A DNA stretch of 64,000 nucleotides from Bilifractor sp002394235 (GTDB lineage Bacteria > Bacillota > Clostridia > Lachnospirales > Lachnospiraceae), in assembly GCF_052118845.1 (NCBI RefSeq), contig NZ_JBQKGJ010000004.1, positions 1-64,000 of the forward strand, written 5' to 3'. A program made the translations under genes and the position numbers. Positions 50,743-60,700 of this stretch are shown here, one piece after another (position 1 is the stretch's first letter; each line of letters starts with the position of its first letter). The notes under the pieces were generated by a model. It made no database searches and had not been told where the DNA came from. It saw nothing but the letters and a program-made list of their open reading frames with translations.

Positions 50743-52422
50743 CTATTTGTTCCAGTTCTCCATGTCTTTCTGATCGTAGATTTCATCATTCGGCTTGCCG
50801 GCCGGGATCATCGGAGAAACCTTATCGTCCGGATCAATCACGCAGTCGAGCACGACAGGCTTCTGATCAGCAATTGCCTTCTCAAGAGCAGGCGCAAATT
50901 CCTCTGCCTTCGTGATGCGTACACCTTCTGCGCCGAGCGCTTCCGCCACCTTGACGAAATCGACCTTGTCATCCAGTATTGTGTTGGAGTAACGCTGTCC
51001 GTAGAACAGGTTCTGCCACTGGCGGACCATTCCGAGCACATGGTTGTTGATCACAACCTCAATCACCGGAATGCCGCTCCGAGCAGCCGTGGCAATCTCG
51101 TTCATATTCATGCGGAAACAGCCGTCCCCGGCTATGTTGATGACCGTTTTGTCCGGTCTTCCACACTTCGCTCCAATCGCCGCACCGAGTCCATATCCCA
51201 TCGTTCCAAGTCCTCCGGAGGTAATCAGAGTCCTCGGTTCCGTATACTTGTAATACTGAGCCGCCCACATCTGGTGCTGTCCCACATCAGTGCAGATAAT
51301 CGCCTGCCCCTTTGTGATCTCATAAATCTTCCGGATGACAAACTGCGCCGTGAGACGGTCCTCCGGCACATAGTCATTGACCAGTTTCTGCTTCCGGTGC
51401 ATCTCCTCCGTCCACTGCGGATTCGACTTTTCCCTGATCTCCGGAAGGAGTTCATCCAGAACTGTCTTCATATCGCCGGATACGCTCGCATCAACGACAA
51501 CATTTTTGTTCACTTCTGCAGGATCTACATCAATCTGAAGAATCTTTGCCTGCTTCGCGAAGGTCTTCGGTGAACCCACATCCCTGTCTGAAAAGCGGGC
51601 TCCCAGAACGATCAGAAGATCACACTCCGAAGTGAGGAGGTTCGCGCCCTTCGTGCCGTGCATGCCGAGCATTCCCATATACTGATCATCCGTACCCGGG
51701 AAGGTTCCCTTTCCCATCAGGGTGTCACAGACAGGCGCCTGAATCCGATGCGCGAGTTCGATAACTTCCTTCTGCGCGCCGGAAATTGCCGCTCCACCTC
51801 CGACAAAGAGATACGGCCGCTTTGAAGCATTGATCATTTCCACAGCTCTTGCGAGATCTTTCTGATTTACGTTTCTGTCCGGTTCCGGATTTTCCGGTTC
51901 TTTTCTCTCGAAATCACAGACTGCCGCCGTGATATCCTTCGGGATATCTACAAGCACCGGTCCCGGTCTTCCGCTCTTTGCGATGGCAAACGCGCGCCGG
52001 ATGGTGTCAGCAAGGCGGGTCACATCCTTGACAATTGAGCTGTATTTCGTGATGGGTGTGGTGATTCCGGTGATATCAACCTCCTGAAAGCTGTCTTTTC
52101 CGAGGTAGCTGGTTCCGACGTTCGCGGTGATTGCCACGATCGGAACAGAATCCATGTAGGCCGTCGCGATGCCGGTTACCAGGTTTGTCGCTCCGGGTCC
52201 GGATGTTGCCATGCATACGCCAACCCTGCCAGTCGCTCTCGCATAGCCGTCCGCTGCGTGAGAGGCTCCCTGCTCATGAGAAGTCAGAATATGATGGATT
52301 TCCGGATGTTTATATAATTCGTCATAGATATTCAGAATGGCTCCGCCCGGATATCCGAAGACGGTATCCACTCCCTGCTCCTTCAGGCACTCGATGACGA
52401 TCTGTGAACCATTTAACTGCAT
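50743..52422 (-). CDS. ilvB: Acetolactate synthase, large subunit
   Basis: 559 residues. ThDP-dependent enzyme with N-terminal catalytic Glu in SHEQGASHAADGYAR (~49-63), a central FAD-type domain, and the C-terminal ThDP motif GDGCFRMNMNEIATAARSG. First common step of valine, leucine and isoleucine synthesis. There is no small regulatory subunit gene (ilvN/H) in the window. It lies after leuB and ilvD in the same direction, separated by the ilvD-end repeat. Confidence 0.95.
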   Translation of the reverse strand: MQLNGSQIVIECLKEQGVDTVFGYPGGAILNIYDELYKHPEIHHILTSHEQGASHAADGYARATGRVGVCMATSGPGATNLVTGIATAYMDSVPIVAITANVGTSYLGKDSFQEVDITGITTPITKYSSIVKDVTRLADTIRRAFAIAKSGRPGPVLVDIPKDITAAVCDFERKEPENPEPDRNVNQKDLARAVEMINASKRPYLFVGGGAAISGAQKEVIELAHRIQAPVCDTLMGKGTFPGTDDQYMGMLGMHGTKGANLLTSECDLLIVLGARFSDRDVGSPKTFAKQAKILQIDVDPAEVNKNVVVDASVSGDMKTVLDELLPEIREKSNPQWTEEMHRKQKLVNDYVPEDRLTAQFVIRKIYEITKGQAIICTDVGQHQMWAAQYYKYTEPRTLITSGGLGTMGYGLGAAIGAKCGRPDKTVINIAGDGCFRMNMNEIATAARSGIPVIEVVINNHVLGMVRQWQNLFYGQRYSNTILDDKVDFVKVAEALGAEGVRITKAEEFAPALEKAIADQKPVVLDCVIDPDDKVSPMIPAGKPNDEIYDQKDMENWNK

Positions 52423-52540
52423 GTCAATATCCCTCTTTCATGTAGCGCTGCACGGGTGCGCCGCACCCGGCAGTCTGCGTCTTTTTCTGTGAGCTTTGTT
52501 GAGATTAATTCTATATACAGCAGGATTTATTTCTGATATA

Positions 52541-52665
52541 TCCTGCGTCCGGCGAGATCTATTCCTGAGATTTAAATATATCCTGCGTCCGCGATATCTA
52601 TTCCTGAGGTTTAAATAAACCCTGCGTCCGCGAGATCTATTCCTGAGATTTATTCTGCATCCGGC
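52541..52665. repeat. ~39-bp tandem repeat, 4 units, at the ilvD 3' end
   Basis: Cores CCTGCGTCC at 52541, 52581 and 52620 and a fourth, TTCTGCATCC at 52653, which lies in the ilvD ending (GACGCCGGATGCAGAATAA on the minus strand). Each unit also carries CTCAGGAATAGAT downstream. Period 33-40. Confidence 0.85.
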
Positions 52666-54323
52666 GTCTTAAGAATTGCTCCGCGGTTTGCGCTGGTCAC
52701 CATAGCCGCATAACGCGCAAGATATCCGGTAGTCACATTTGGCTTTCTCGGAACCCACTCTGCCTTTCTTCTGGCGATTTCCTCATCGCTCACCTTCATG
52801 TCGAGCTTGTGATTCGGAATATCGATGCTGATGATGTCTCCCTCGTGCACAAAGGCAATCGGTCCTCCAACCGCTGCTTCCGGGCTGACATGACCGATGG
52901 AAGCTCCTCTGGAAGCGCCGGAGAAACGCCCGTCTGTGATCAGCGCGACACTGGAGTCAAGACCCATTCCGGCAATCGCCGAGGTCGGGTTCAGCATCTC
53001 TCTCATGCCCGGTCCGCCCTTTGGTCCTTCATAGCGAATCACAACCACGTCGCCGGGAACGATTTTCCCGCCCTTGATCGCAGCGATCGCGTCCTCCTCA
53101 CAGTCGAATACCCTTGCCGGGCCCTCATGCACCATCATCTCCGGAAGTACAGCGGACTGTTTTACGATTGCAGTGTCCGGTGCCAGGTTGCCCTTGAGTA
53201 CAGCAAGTCCGCCCTTCTCCATAAACGGATGATCGATCGGACGGATGATCTCCGGATCCTTATTGATGCAATTCTTGATATTCTCGCCGACAGTCTTGCC
53301 GGTTACGGTCATGCAGTCGAGATTCAGAAGATTCTTCTTGGAAAGCTCATTCATCACCGCATAGACACCGCCCGCCTCGTTCAGATCTTCCATGTAGGTG
53401 GCGCCAGCGGGTGCGAGATGGCAGAGATTCGGTGTCTTCTCACTGATCTCGTTTGCCAGTTCTGTGTCAAAATCAAATCCTGCCTCATGTGCGATCGCCG
53501 GGATATGAAGCATGGTATTGGTTGAACATCCGAGCGCCATATCAACGGTCAGCGCGTTCAGGAATGCTTCCTTTGTCATGATGTCGCGGGGACGGATATT
53601 TTTCTCCAGCATCTCCATGACCTTCATGCCAGCGTGCTTGGCGAGACGGAGCCTCTCGGAATATACCGCCGGGATCGTGCCGTTGCCCTGAAGTCCCATA
53701 CCAAGCGCCTCGGTGATGCAGTTCATGCTGTTCGCGGTATACATGCCGGAACAGGACCCGCAGGTCGGGCAGACCTTTCTCTCATATTCCGATACCTGTT
53801 CCTCGGTGAACTTGCCTGCCGCATAGGAGCCTACCGCCTCAAACATGGAAGAGAGGCTTCTCTTCCTGCCGTAGACATGTCCGGCCATCATCGGGCCGCC
53901 GCTGACGAAAACGGTAGGGATGTTGATGCGGGCAGCCGCCATCAGGAGACCCGGAACATTCTTGTCGCAGTTCGGAATCATCACCAGTCCGTCGAACTGA
54001 TGCGCGATTGCCATGCACTCCGTGGAATCGCAGATCAGATCACGGGTAACCAGCGAATACTTCATTCCAATGTGGCCCATGGCGATACCATCACAGACCG
54101 CTATCGCCGGAAACATCACCGGCATTCCGCCGGCCTCGGCGACACCCATCTTCACCGCCTGAGCGATCTTGTCCAGGTTCATGTGGCCCGGAACGATTTC
54201 ATTGTAGGAGCAGACAATGCCGATTAACGGCTTCTTCATCTCCTCCGGTGTAAATCCAAGTGCATTGAACAGGCTTCTCGCAGGCGCCGCCTGCATACCC
54301 TTCGTAACATGATCACTATTCAT
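52650..54323 (-). CDS. ilvD: Dihydroxy-acid dehydratase
   Basis: 557 residues from MNSDHV, with GGGAGA upstream. The MGERI frame adds five residues and lacks a site. Fe-S cysteines are in PNCDKNVPG and CPTCGSCSGMYTANSMNC, plus the Lys-Gly-Asp segment DGRFSGASRGASIGH. Third step of branched-chain amino acid synthesis. It is flanked by leuB (74-nt gap) and ilvB. Confidence 0.96.
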   Translation of the reverse strand: MNSDHVTKGMQAAPARSLFNALGFTPEEMKKPLIGIVCSYNEIVPGHMNLDKIAQAVKMGVAEAGGMPVMFPAIAVCDGIAMGHIGMKYSLVTRDLICDSTECMAIAHQFDGLVMIPNCDKNVPGLLMAAARINIPTVFVSGGPMMAGHVYGRKRSLSSMFEAVGSYAAGKFTEEQVSEYERKVCPTCGSCSGMYTANSMNCITEALGMGLQGNGTIPAVYSERLRLAKHAGMKVMEMLEKNIRPRDIMTKEAFLNALTVDMALGCSTNTMLHIPAIAHEAGFDFDTELANEISEKTPNLCHLAPAGATYMEDLNEAGGVYAVMNELSKKNLLNLDCMTVTGKTVGENIKNCINKDPEIIRPIDHPFMEKGGLAVLKGNLAPDTAIVKQSAVLPEMMVHEGPARVFDCEEDAIAAIKGGKIVPGDVVVIRYEGPKGGPGMREMLNPTSAIAGMGLDSSVALITDGRFSGASRGASIGHVSPEAAVGGPIAFVHEGDIISIDIPNHKLDMKVSDEEIARRKAEWVPRKPNVTTGYLARYAAMVTSANRGAILKTPDAE

Positions 54324-54396
54324 AATCCGTTCTCCCATCTAATCGTACTTATCTATCCTTTTGCGCCGGAGAAACCCGGCATCTCGATTTTGTTTC

Positions 54397-55491
54397 TTAC
54401 GCTTCCTTCAGAATCGCCGTGATGGCATCTCCCATTCCGGAACAGGTCACCTTCGTCGTGCCCTCGGAATAGATGTCTCCTGTCCGGTATCCGTCGGCGA
54501 GAACTCTCTCAACCGCCGACTCCACATCATCCGCCTCCTCATCAAGATTCAGGGAATAGCGGAGCATCATTGCCGCCGAGAGAATGGTCGCAATCGGGTT
54601 CGCGATATTCTTGCCGGCGATGTCCGGCGCGGAGCCATGCGACGGCTCATACAGGCCGAAGCTCGTCTCGTTCAGGCTGGCGGAGGAAAGCATTCCGATG
54701 GATCCGGTCACCATGCTTGCCTCGTCCGAAAGGATGTCGCCGAACATGTTCTCCGTCAGGATGACATCAAACTGCTTCGGGTCGCGGACCAGCTGCATCG
54801 CGCAGTTATCGACCAGCATATTCTCATAGGTAACCTCCGGATATTCCTTCGCGACCTCTGCTGTCACCTTTCTCCACAGTCTGGAGGAATCCAGCACATT
54901 TGCCTTGTCCACCTCGGTCACCTTCTTGTTCCGTTTCATGGCAATCTCGAAGGCTCTCTTCGCGATCCTCCGGATCTCATTCTCATTGTAGCTGAGTGTA
55001 TCGACCGCTGTCTCCACGCCGTCAACGTCCTTTGTCTCTCGCGCGCCAAAATAAAGACCTCCGGTGAGTTCCCGCACAATGATCAGATTGAAGCCCTCAT
55101 CCCCGATGATCTCATCCTTCAGGGGGCAGGCGTCCCGAAGTTCATTGTACAGGTAAGCCGGGCGAAGATTCGCAAAAAGCCCCAGTGCCTTGCGGATACC
55201 AAGCAGACCCGCCTCCGGGCGTTTCGACGGCTCCAGCCTGTACCACGGAGAGGTCTTCGCGTATCCTCCAATCGACCCCATCAGGACCGCATCGCATGTC
55301 TTTGCCTCCGCCACGGTCTCCTCTGTGAGGGGAAGTCCTGTTGCGTCGATGGATGCTCCTCCGAGCAGAAGATTTGTATAATGAAAGGTGTGATGATACT
55401 TCCCGGCAACCGCATCCAGAACCTTCTGTGCCTCATTTACAATTTCGGGTCCGATGCCGTCCCCGTGAATTAAACCAATTTTAAACTCCAT
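54397..55491 (-). CDS. leuB: 3-isopropylmalate dehydrogenase
   Basis: 364 residues. It begins KIGLIHGDGIGPEIV. The decarboxylase motif LLGIRKALGLFANLRPA and the conserved DEASMVTGSIGMLSSASL and EPSHGSAPDIAGK segments identify isopropylmalate dehydrogenase rather than isocitrate dehydrogenase. Leucine pathway step 3. First gene of leuB-ilvD-ilvB. The other leucine genes (leuA, leuCD) are not in the window. GAGGTG precedes the ATG. Confidence 0.96.
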   Translation of the reverse strand: MEFKIGLIHGDGIGPEIVNEAQKVLDAVAGKYHHTFHYTNLLLGGASIDATGLPLTEETVAEAKTCDAVLMGSIGGYAKTSPWYRLEPSKRPEAGLLGIRKALGLFANLRPAYLYNELRDACPLKDEIIGDEGFNLIIVRELTGGLYFGARETKDVDGVETAVDTLSYNENEIRRIAKRAFEIAMKRNKKVTEVDKANVLDSSRLWRKVTAEVAKEYPEVTYENMLVDNCAMQLVRDPKQFDVILTENMFGDILSDEASMVTGSIGMLSSASLNETSFGLYEPSHGSAPDIAGKNIANPIATILSAAMMLRYSLNLDEEADDVESAVERVLADGYRTGDIYSEGTTKVTCSGMGDAITAILKEA

Positions 55492-55569
55492 GAATCAGGT
55501 TCACCTCTTCTTTTGATATTTTGATAATTTAATATAAGTCCTGTTAAACCATCTATGTGTACATTCATT

Positions 55570-55616
55570 CAACTTATACTTGATTCGTAGTTTATATAAT
55601 ACTTCAATTCAAGTAT
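55570..55616 (-). promoter_or_regulatory. Operator-like half-sites upstream of leuB
   Basis: On the minus strand, ATACTTGAATTGAAGTAT (55599-55616) is an inverted repeat. A further half-site, ATCAAGTATAAG, lies 15-20 nt nearer the gene (55573-55584). The T/A-rich segment between could hold the promoter (TATAAA-like). The 225-nt gap shows no T-box motif. Confidence 0.5.
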
Positions 55617-55660
55617 CATTTCAACCGGCAAAAAAAGCCGAATCTCCGAAATAACCCGAC

Positions 55661-55697
55661 AAAAAAAGAAAAGCACAGAAACCTGCGCTCCTGTGCC
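55661..55697 (-). terminator. Terminator of yajC
   Basis: Arms GCACAG/CTGTGC with a GC loop, followed on the minus strand by TTTTCTTTTTTTG. Confidence 0.75.
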
Positions 55698-55716
55698 TGA
55701 AAATCTGATCTTCCGA

Positions 55717-56082
55717 TTATTTCTTTGCGTCCTTCTCCGCAGTCTTTGCCGCAGCAGCCTTTTCTTCCTTCGCTGCAGCCGCCTGCTCCGGCTTCTCAAC
55801 CTGTGCAATCGCCTCTTTGCGCATCGGAATCCGGCAGTTCTTGTTGTTGCCGAACTCTACGATGACATCGTCCTCGCTGATATCGATGATGATTCCATAG
55901 AATCCTCCGGTCGTCACAACAGCGTCGCCGATCTCCATGGCACTGAGCATTGCCTGCATCTTCTTCTGCTCTTTCCGCTGCGGACGGATCATCATAAAAT
56001 ACATCAGCGCGAACATAGCGACCAGCAGGATGATCATGCTCAGCGCGCTGCCTGAACCCGAAGCTGAACTTGCAAAAATCAT
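55717..56082 (-). CDS. yajC: Preprotein translocase subunit YajC
   Basis: 121 residues. One N-terminal membrane helix (~15-32) is followed by the family segment MIRPQRKEQKKMQAML and a small beta domain, then an Ala/Lys/Glu-rich tail of ~25 residues. YajC accompanies SecDF in secretion. GGAGG precedes the ATG. It follows tgt, the usual order in Firmicutes. Confidence 0.93.
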   Translation of the reverse strand: MIFASSASGSGSALSMIILLVAMFALMYFMMIRPQRKEQKKMQAMLSAMEIGDAVVTTGGFYGIIIDISEDDVIVEFGNNKNCRIPMRKEAIAQVEKPEQAAAAKEEKAAAAKTAEKDAKK

Positions 56083-56210
56083 AACGATTCCTCCCTGTAA
56101 TTGATTTCGGATATAACTGTCAAAAAATAATAATACATGATATTAAACCGGGTGACAAGCTATTTTATGGAGTTTTCACAAATTTCGCACCCGTCTAAAC
56201 TGACTTTTGT

Positions 56211-57506
56211 TCATTTCTCCGTCTCCTGACGGACTGCCTGTTCCTCTTTCATCTGTTCTTCCTTTACGGTATCATGCGGATCCCTCATGGTATCTCCCTG
56301 TTCCTTCCGGAATATTCTCTCATTGGCAACCTTCTGGTAATACTTCGGCTGCTTCATCGCCTCATGCTTCTCTTCCTCCTCCCGAAGATCATCCAGTGCT
56401 TTTCTCTTCCAGGAATCCCAGCGGTCCTCCTCGATCGCGCTGCGGATCTCCCGGGTCAGATGGTTGTAGAAGTACAGGTTGTGCTCCGTGCAAAGACGCA
56501 TTCCCAGCATCTCCTTTGCTTTCAGGAGGTGACGGATATAAGCCCGGCTGTACCTGCGGCACACCGGACACTGGCATCCCTCTTCTATTGGCCGGCTGTC
56601 CAGCTCATACTGCGCGTTGATCAGATTCAGATGGCCCCTGTGGGTATACACATGCCCGTGACGCCCGTTCCGGCTCGGATAAACGCAGTCGAAGAAATCC
56701 ACGCCACGGTCCACCGCCTCGATGATGTTCGCAGGCGTGCCGACTCCCATCAGGTATGTTGGCCTGTCCTGCGGAAGCTCCGGCACCACATGATCCAGAA
56801 TATCATACATCTGCTCATGTGTTTCACCGACCGCCAGTCCACCGACCGCGTAGCCGTCGGCATCCAGCTCCCGGATTCTTTTCGCGTGCTCAATCCGGAG
56901 ATCCGGATAAACCGCCCCCTGATTGATCGCGAACAGAAGCTGTTCCTTATTAATGGTGTCTTCTCTCTGATTCAGCTCCCTCATTTTCTTCTGGCAGCGG
57001 ATCAGCCACCGGTACGTCCGGTCAATGGACTCTTTCACATATTTTCTGGTCGCAACGCTGGACGGGCACTCATCAAAGGCCATCGCGATCGTTGAGCCGA
57101 GATTCGACTGAATCTGCATGCTCTCCTCCGGCCCCATGAAGATCAGCCTTCCATCCACATGAGAGTGGAAGGTGACGCCCTCTTCCCTGATCTTTCGCGA
57201 ATCTGCCAGGGAAAAAACCTGAAACCCGCCCGAATCCGTCAGAATCGGTTTGTTCCAGGACATGAACTTATGAAGGCCGCCGAGCTTTTTGACCACCTCG
57301 TCTCCCGGACGCACATGAAGGTGATAGGTGTTGGACAGCTCGATCTGCGTCCCGAGACGCTCCAGATCTTCGGTCGAGACAGCCCCCTTGATGGCACCCA
57401 CCGTACCCACGTTCATGAAAACCGGCGTCTGCACCGTACCATGCACGGTTTTGAACTCCGCCCGCTTCGCTCTGCCGCTTACCTTTATCAATTTATACTC
57501 TGCCAT
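56211..57506 (-). CDS. tgt: tRNA-guanine transglycosylase
   Basis: 431 residues. TIM-barrel enzyme with nucleophile Asp in LTDSGGFQVFSL (~90), second catalytic Asp in FFDCVYPSRNGRHG (~270), and the zinc site CQCPVCRRY with His in a later segment (~305-340). It inserts preQ1 at the wobble base of tRNA Asp, Asn, His and Tyr. The last ~45 residues are an acidic/Lys-rich tail beyond the usual ~380-residue family length. GGAG lies close to the ATG. Upstream of yajC. Confidence 0.95.
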   Translation of the reverse strand: MAEYKLIKVSGRAKRAEFKTVHGTVQTPVFMNVGTVGAIKGAVSTEDLERLGTQIELSNTYHLHVRPGDEVVKKLGGLHKFMSWNKPILTDSGGFQVFSLADSRKIREEGVTFHSHVDGRLIFMGPEESMQIQSNLGSTIAMAFDECPSSVATRKYVKESIDRTYRWLIRCQKKMRELNQREDTINKEQLLFAINQGAVYPDLRIEHAKRIRELDADGYAVGGLAVGETHEQMYDILDHVVPELPQDRPTYLMGVGTPANIIEAVDRGVDFFDCVYPSRNGRHGHVYTHRGHLNLINAQYELDSRPIEEGCQCPVCRRYSRAYIRHLLKAKEMLGMRLCTEHNLYFYNHLTREIRSAIEEDRWDSWKRKALDDLREEEEKHEAMKQPKYYQKVANERIFRKEQGDTMRDPHDTVKEEQMKEEQAVRQETEK

Positions 57507-57741
57507 AATACTCCGTTTCCGCAGAAAAGACCTGCAATATCATCTGTTTACAATTTATCATAACGGATTTACCCGATGCCCGCAAGTGTCTCACTCCCTT
57601 CCCCGGTGTCTGCGCTGGCAATGCCAAGTGCTCCATTATATTGTGCAAAATCAGAACCCCAGTTTTACGGATGTGTCCTAAACCCTGCGTTTCCGCCCAT
57701 GTTTTTTACCATTTTTTCATTTTTGGCCGATACCCTTGCTG

Positions 57742-57770
57742 TTGTTTTTAAAAAATCCTTGTCGTATAAT
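57742..57770 (+). promoter_or_regulatory. Promoter of the large activase gene
   Basis: TTGTTT (57742-57747), 17-nt spacer, TATAAT (57765-57770), then AAAGGAG and the ATG 28 nt further. A short leader. Confidence 0.65.
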
Positions 57771-57798
57771 CGTTCTGAATATAAAGGAGTAAAATTGT

Positions 57799-60700
57799 AT
57801 GTCAGATTTAAACTATACATTAGGTATTGATATCGGTTCCACAACGGTCAAGATTGTCGTCCTGGACCTGGAAAAACACATCCTGTTCTCCGACTACCGG
57901 AGACATTTTGCTAAAATTCAGGAGACCCTCGCGGATCTTCTCGAAGAAGCGGAGAAGATAACGGGGAACGTCCAGATTCATCCGGTCATCACCGGATCCG
58001 GCGGCCTTGCCCTCGCTCAGAACATCGATGTTCCGTTCATGCAGGAGGTTATCGCCGTTTCCTCCGCCCTGCAGTTCCAGGCTCCTCAGACCGACGTTGC
58101 CATCGAGCTCGGCGGCGAGGACGCGAAGATCATCTACTTTGAGAATGGAAATATCGAGCAGAGAATGAACGGCGTCTGCGCCGGAGGAACCGGTTCTTTT
58201 ATTGACCAGATGGCCTCTCTTCTGCAGACGGACGCAACCGGACTTAACGAATACGCCAAGCACTATCAGGCAATCTACCCGATCGCCGCACGCTGTGGTG
58301 TCTTCGCCAAGACAGATATTCAGCCGCTGATCAATGAGGGCGCGACCAAGGAAGATCTGTCTGTATCCATTTTTCAGGCGGTGGTAAACCAGACCATCTC
58401 CGGTCTTGCCTGCGGCAAACCGATCCGCGGCCATGTTGCCTTCCTCGGAGGTCCGCTCCACTTCCTCTCCGAGCTTCGCAAATGCTTCATCCGCACTCTG
58501 AACCTCGACGAGGAACATACCATCGTTCCGGAAAATTCCCATCTTTTTGCTGCTCTGGGTTCTGCCCTGAATGCAAAGGAAGACGTGGAATATTCTCTGA
58601 CTGATATGAAGGAGCGCCTGCGCCACGGTGTCAAGATGCAGATGGAAGTTGCCCGCATGGCTCCGCTCTTCGCCAATAAAGACGAATACCGGGAATTTAT
58701 TGAACGCCACAACCGGGATAAGGTCGAAACCGGCAATCTCGAGGATTATAAGGGAAACTGTTATCTCGGCATCGATGCCGGATCCACCACAACAAAGGCG
58801 GCGCTGATCTCCGAGGACGGAAAGCTCCTTTACTCCTTCTACGACAATAACCACGGAAATCCTCTGGCCACCTCGATCCGCGCCATCCAGGACATCTACA
58901 GCAAGCTTCCTGAGGGCGCGCGGATTGCCTATTCCTGCTCCACCGGTTACGGGGAACAGCTGATCAAATCCGGCCTCATGCTGGACGAGGGCGAAGTCGA
59001 AACCATCGCGCACTATACTGCCGCTTCCTTCTTTGATCCGGATGTGGACTGCATCCTGGATATCGGCGGTCAGGACATGAAATGCATCAAGATCCGCGAT
59101 CACGCCGTCGACAGCGTCCAGCTGAACGAGGCCTGCTCCTCCGGCTGCGGGTCTTTTATCGAGAACTTCGCGAATTCTCTGGGCTATGACGTCAAGGACT
59201 TTGCGCAGGAGGCTCTGTTCGCAGAGAACCCGATTGACCTCGGAACACGATGCACGGTATTCATGAACTCCCGCGTGAAGCAGGCCCAGAAGGAGGGCGC
59301 GACCGTAGCCGACATCTCTGCCGGACTCGCGTATTCCGTCATCCGGAACGCTCTTTATAAGGTAATAAAGGTCTCCGACGCGAAAGAGCTTGGCCGCCAC
59401 ATCGTCGTACAGGGAGGTACCTTCTACAACAACGCAGTGCTCAGAAGCTTTGAGCGCATTGCGGACTGCGAGGCAGTCCGCCCGGACATCGCCGGAATCA
59501 TGGGTGCCTTCGGCGCCGCCCTGATCGCCCGCGACCGCTGCGAAGGCAGGGAAACCACAATGCTTCCCATCGACAAGATCAATACTCTGCAGTACTCCAC
59601 AAAGAGCGCCTACTGCAAGGGCTGCACAAACCACTGCCGCCTGACCATCAACCGCTTCTCCGGCGGCCGCCAGTACATCAGCGGAAACCGCTGCGAGCGG
59701 GGAATCGGAAAGCAGAAAAACGCGCACCATATCCCGAATATGTACGAGTGGAAATACAACCGCATCTTCGGCTACACGCCACTGACCGCGGATGAGGCTC
59801 CGCGCGGAAAAATCGGAATCCCGCGTGTTTTGAACATGTATGAGAATTACCCGCTGTGGTTCACCTTCTTCACAAAGCTCGGATACAGCGTTGTCCTGTC
59901 CCCGACCTCCACGAGGAAGATCTATGAGCTTGGCATCGAGTCCATCCCAAGTGATACCGCCTGCTATCCCGCCAAGATCAGCCACGGCCACATCACCTGG
60001 CTGATCCGTCAGGGTGTGAAGAATATTTTCTATCCATGTATTCCCTATGAACGTCAGGAATTCGCGGAAGCCGTAAATCACTACAACTGCCCGATCGTTA
60101 CCTCGTACGCCGAAAACATCAAGAACAACGTCGACGAGCTGAAGGATCCGTCCATCCACTTCATGAATCCGTTCCTGGCCATGACCACGGAACAGACCCT
60201 GGCAGACGAACTGGTAAAGGTCTTTCATGACATTCCCGAGAAGGAAGTCCGCGAGGCCTGCCACGCCGGATGGGTCGAGATGGCAAATGTCCGCGATGAA
60301 GTACGCAAGAAGGGAAGGGAAGTCCTCAAATGGATGGAAGAAACCCATCATCACGGCATTGTTCTCGCCGGACGTCCGTATCATATTGACCCGGAGATTC
60401 ACCATGGAATCCCGGATATGATTACCTCCTACGACGTCGCTGTCCTGACCGAGGATTCGATCTCCGACCTTGCTCCGATCGAACGGCCTCTGCGCGTAAA
60501 CGACCAGTGGATGTACCACACCCGGCTTTATGCCGCCGCCAACTTCGTCAAGACAAGAGACGACCTGGAGCTGATCCAGCTGAACTCCTTCGGCTGCGGT
60601 CTGGATGCTGTAACGACGGACCAGGTGTACGAGATTCTCTCCGGCAGCAACAAGATCTACACCGTTCTGAAGATCGATGAGGTGAACAACCTGGGAGCTG

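Noticed and set aside
50382..55716. T-box or riboswitch ahead of serC, ilvB, ilvD or leuB
   Set aside because: I looked for a T-box AGGGTGG-type segment and for a terminator/antiterminator pair in the leaders and found none.
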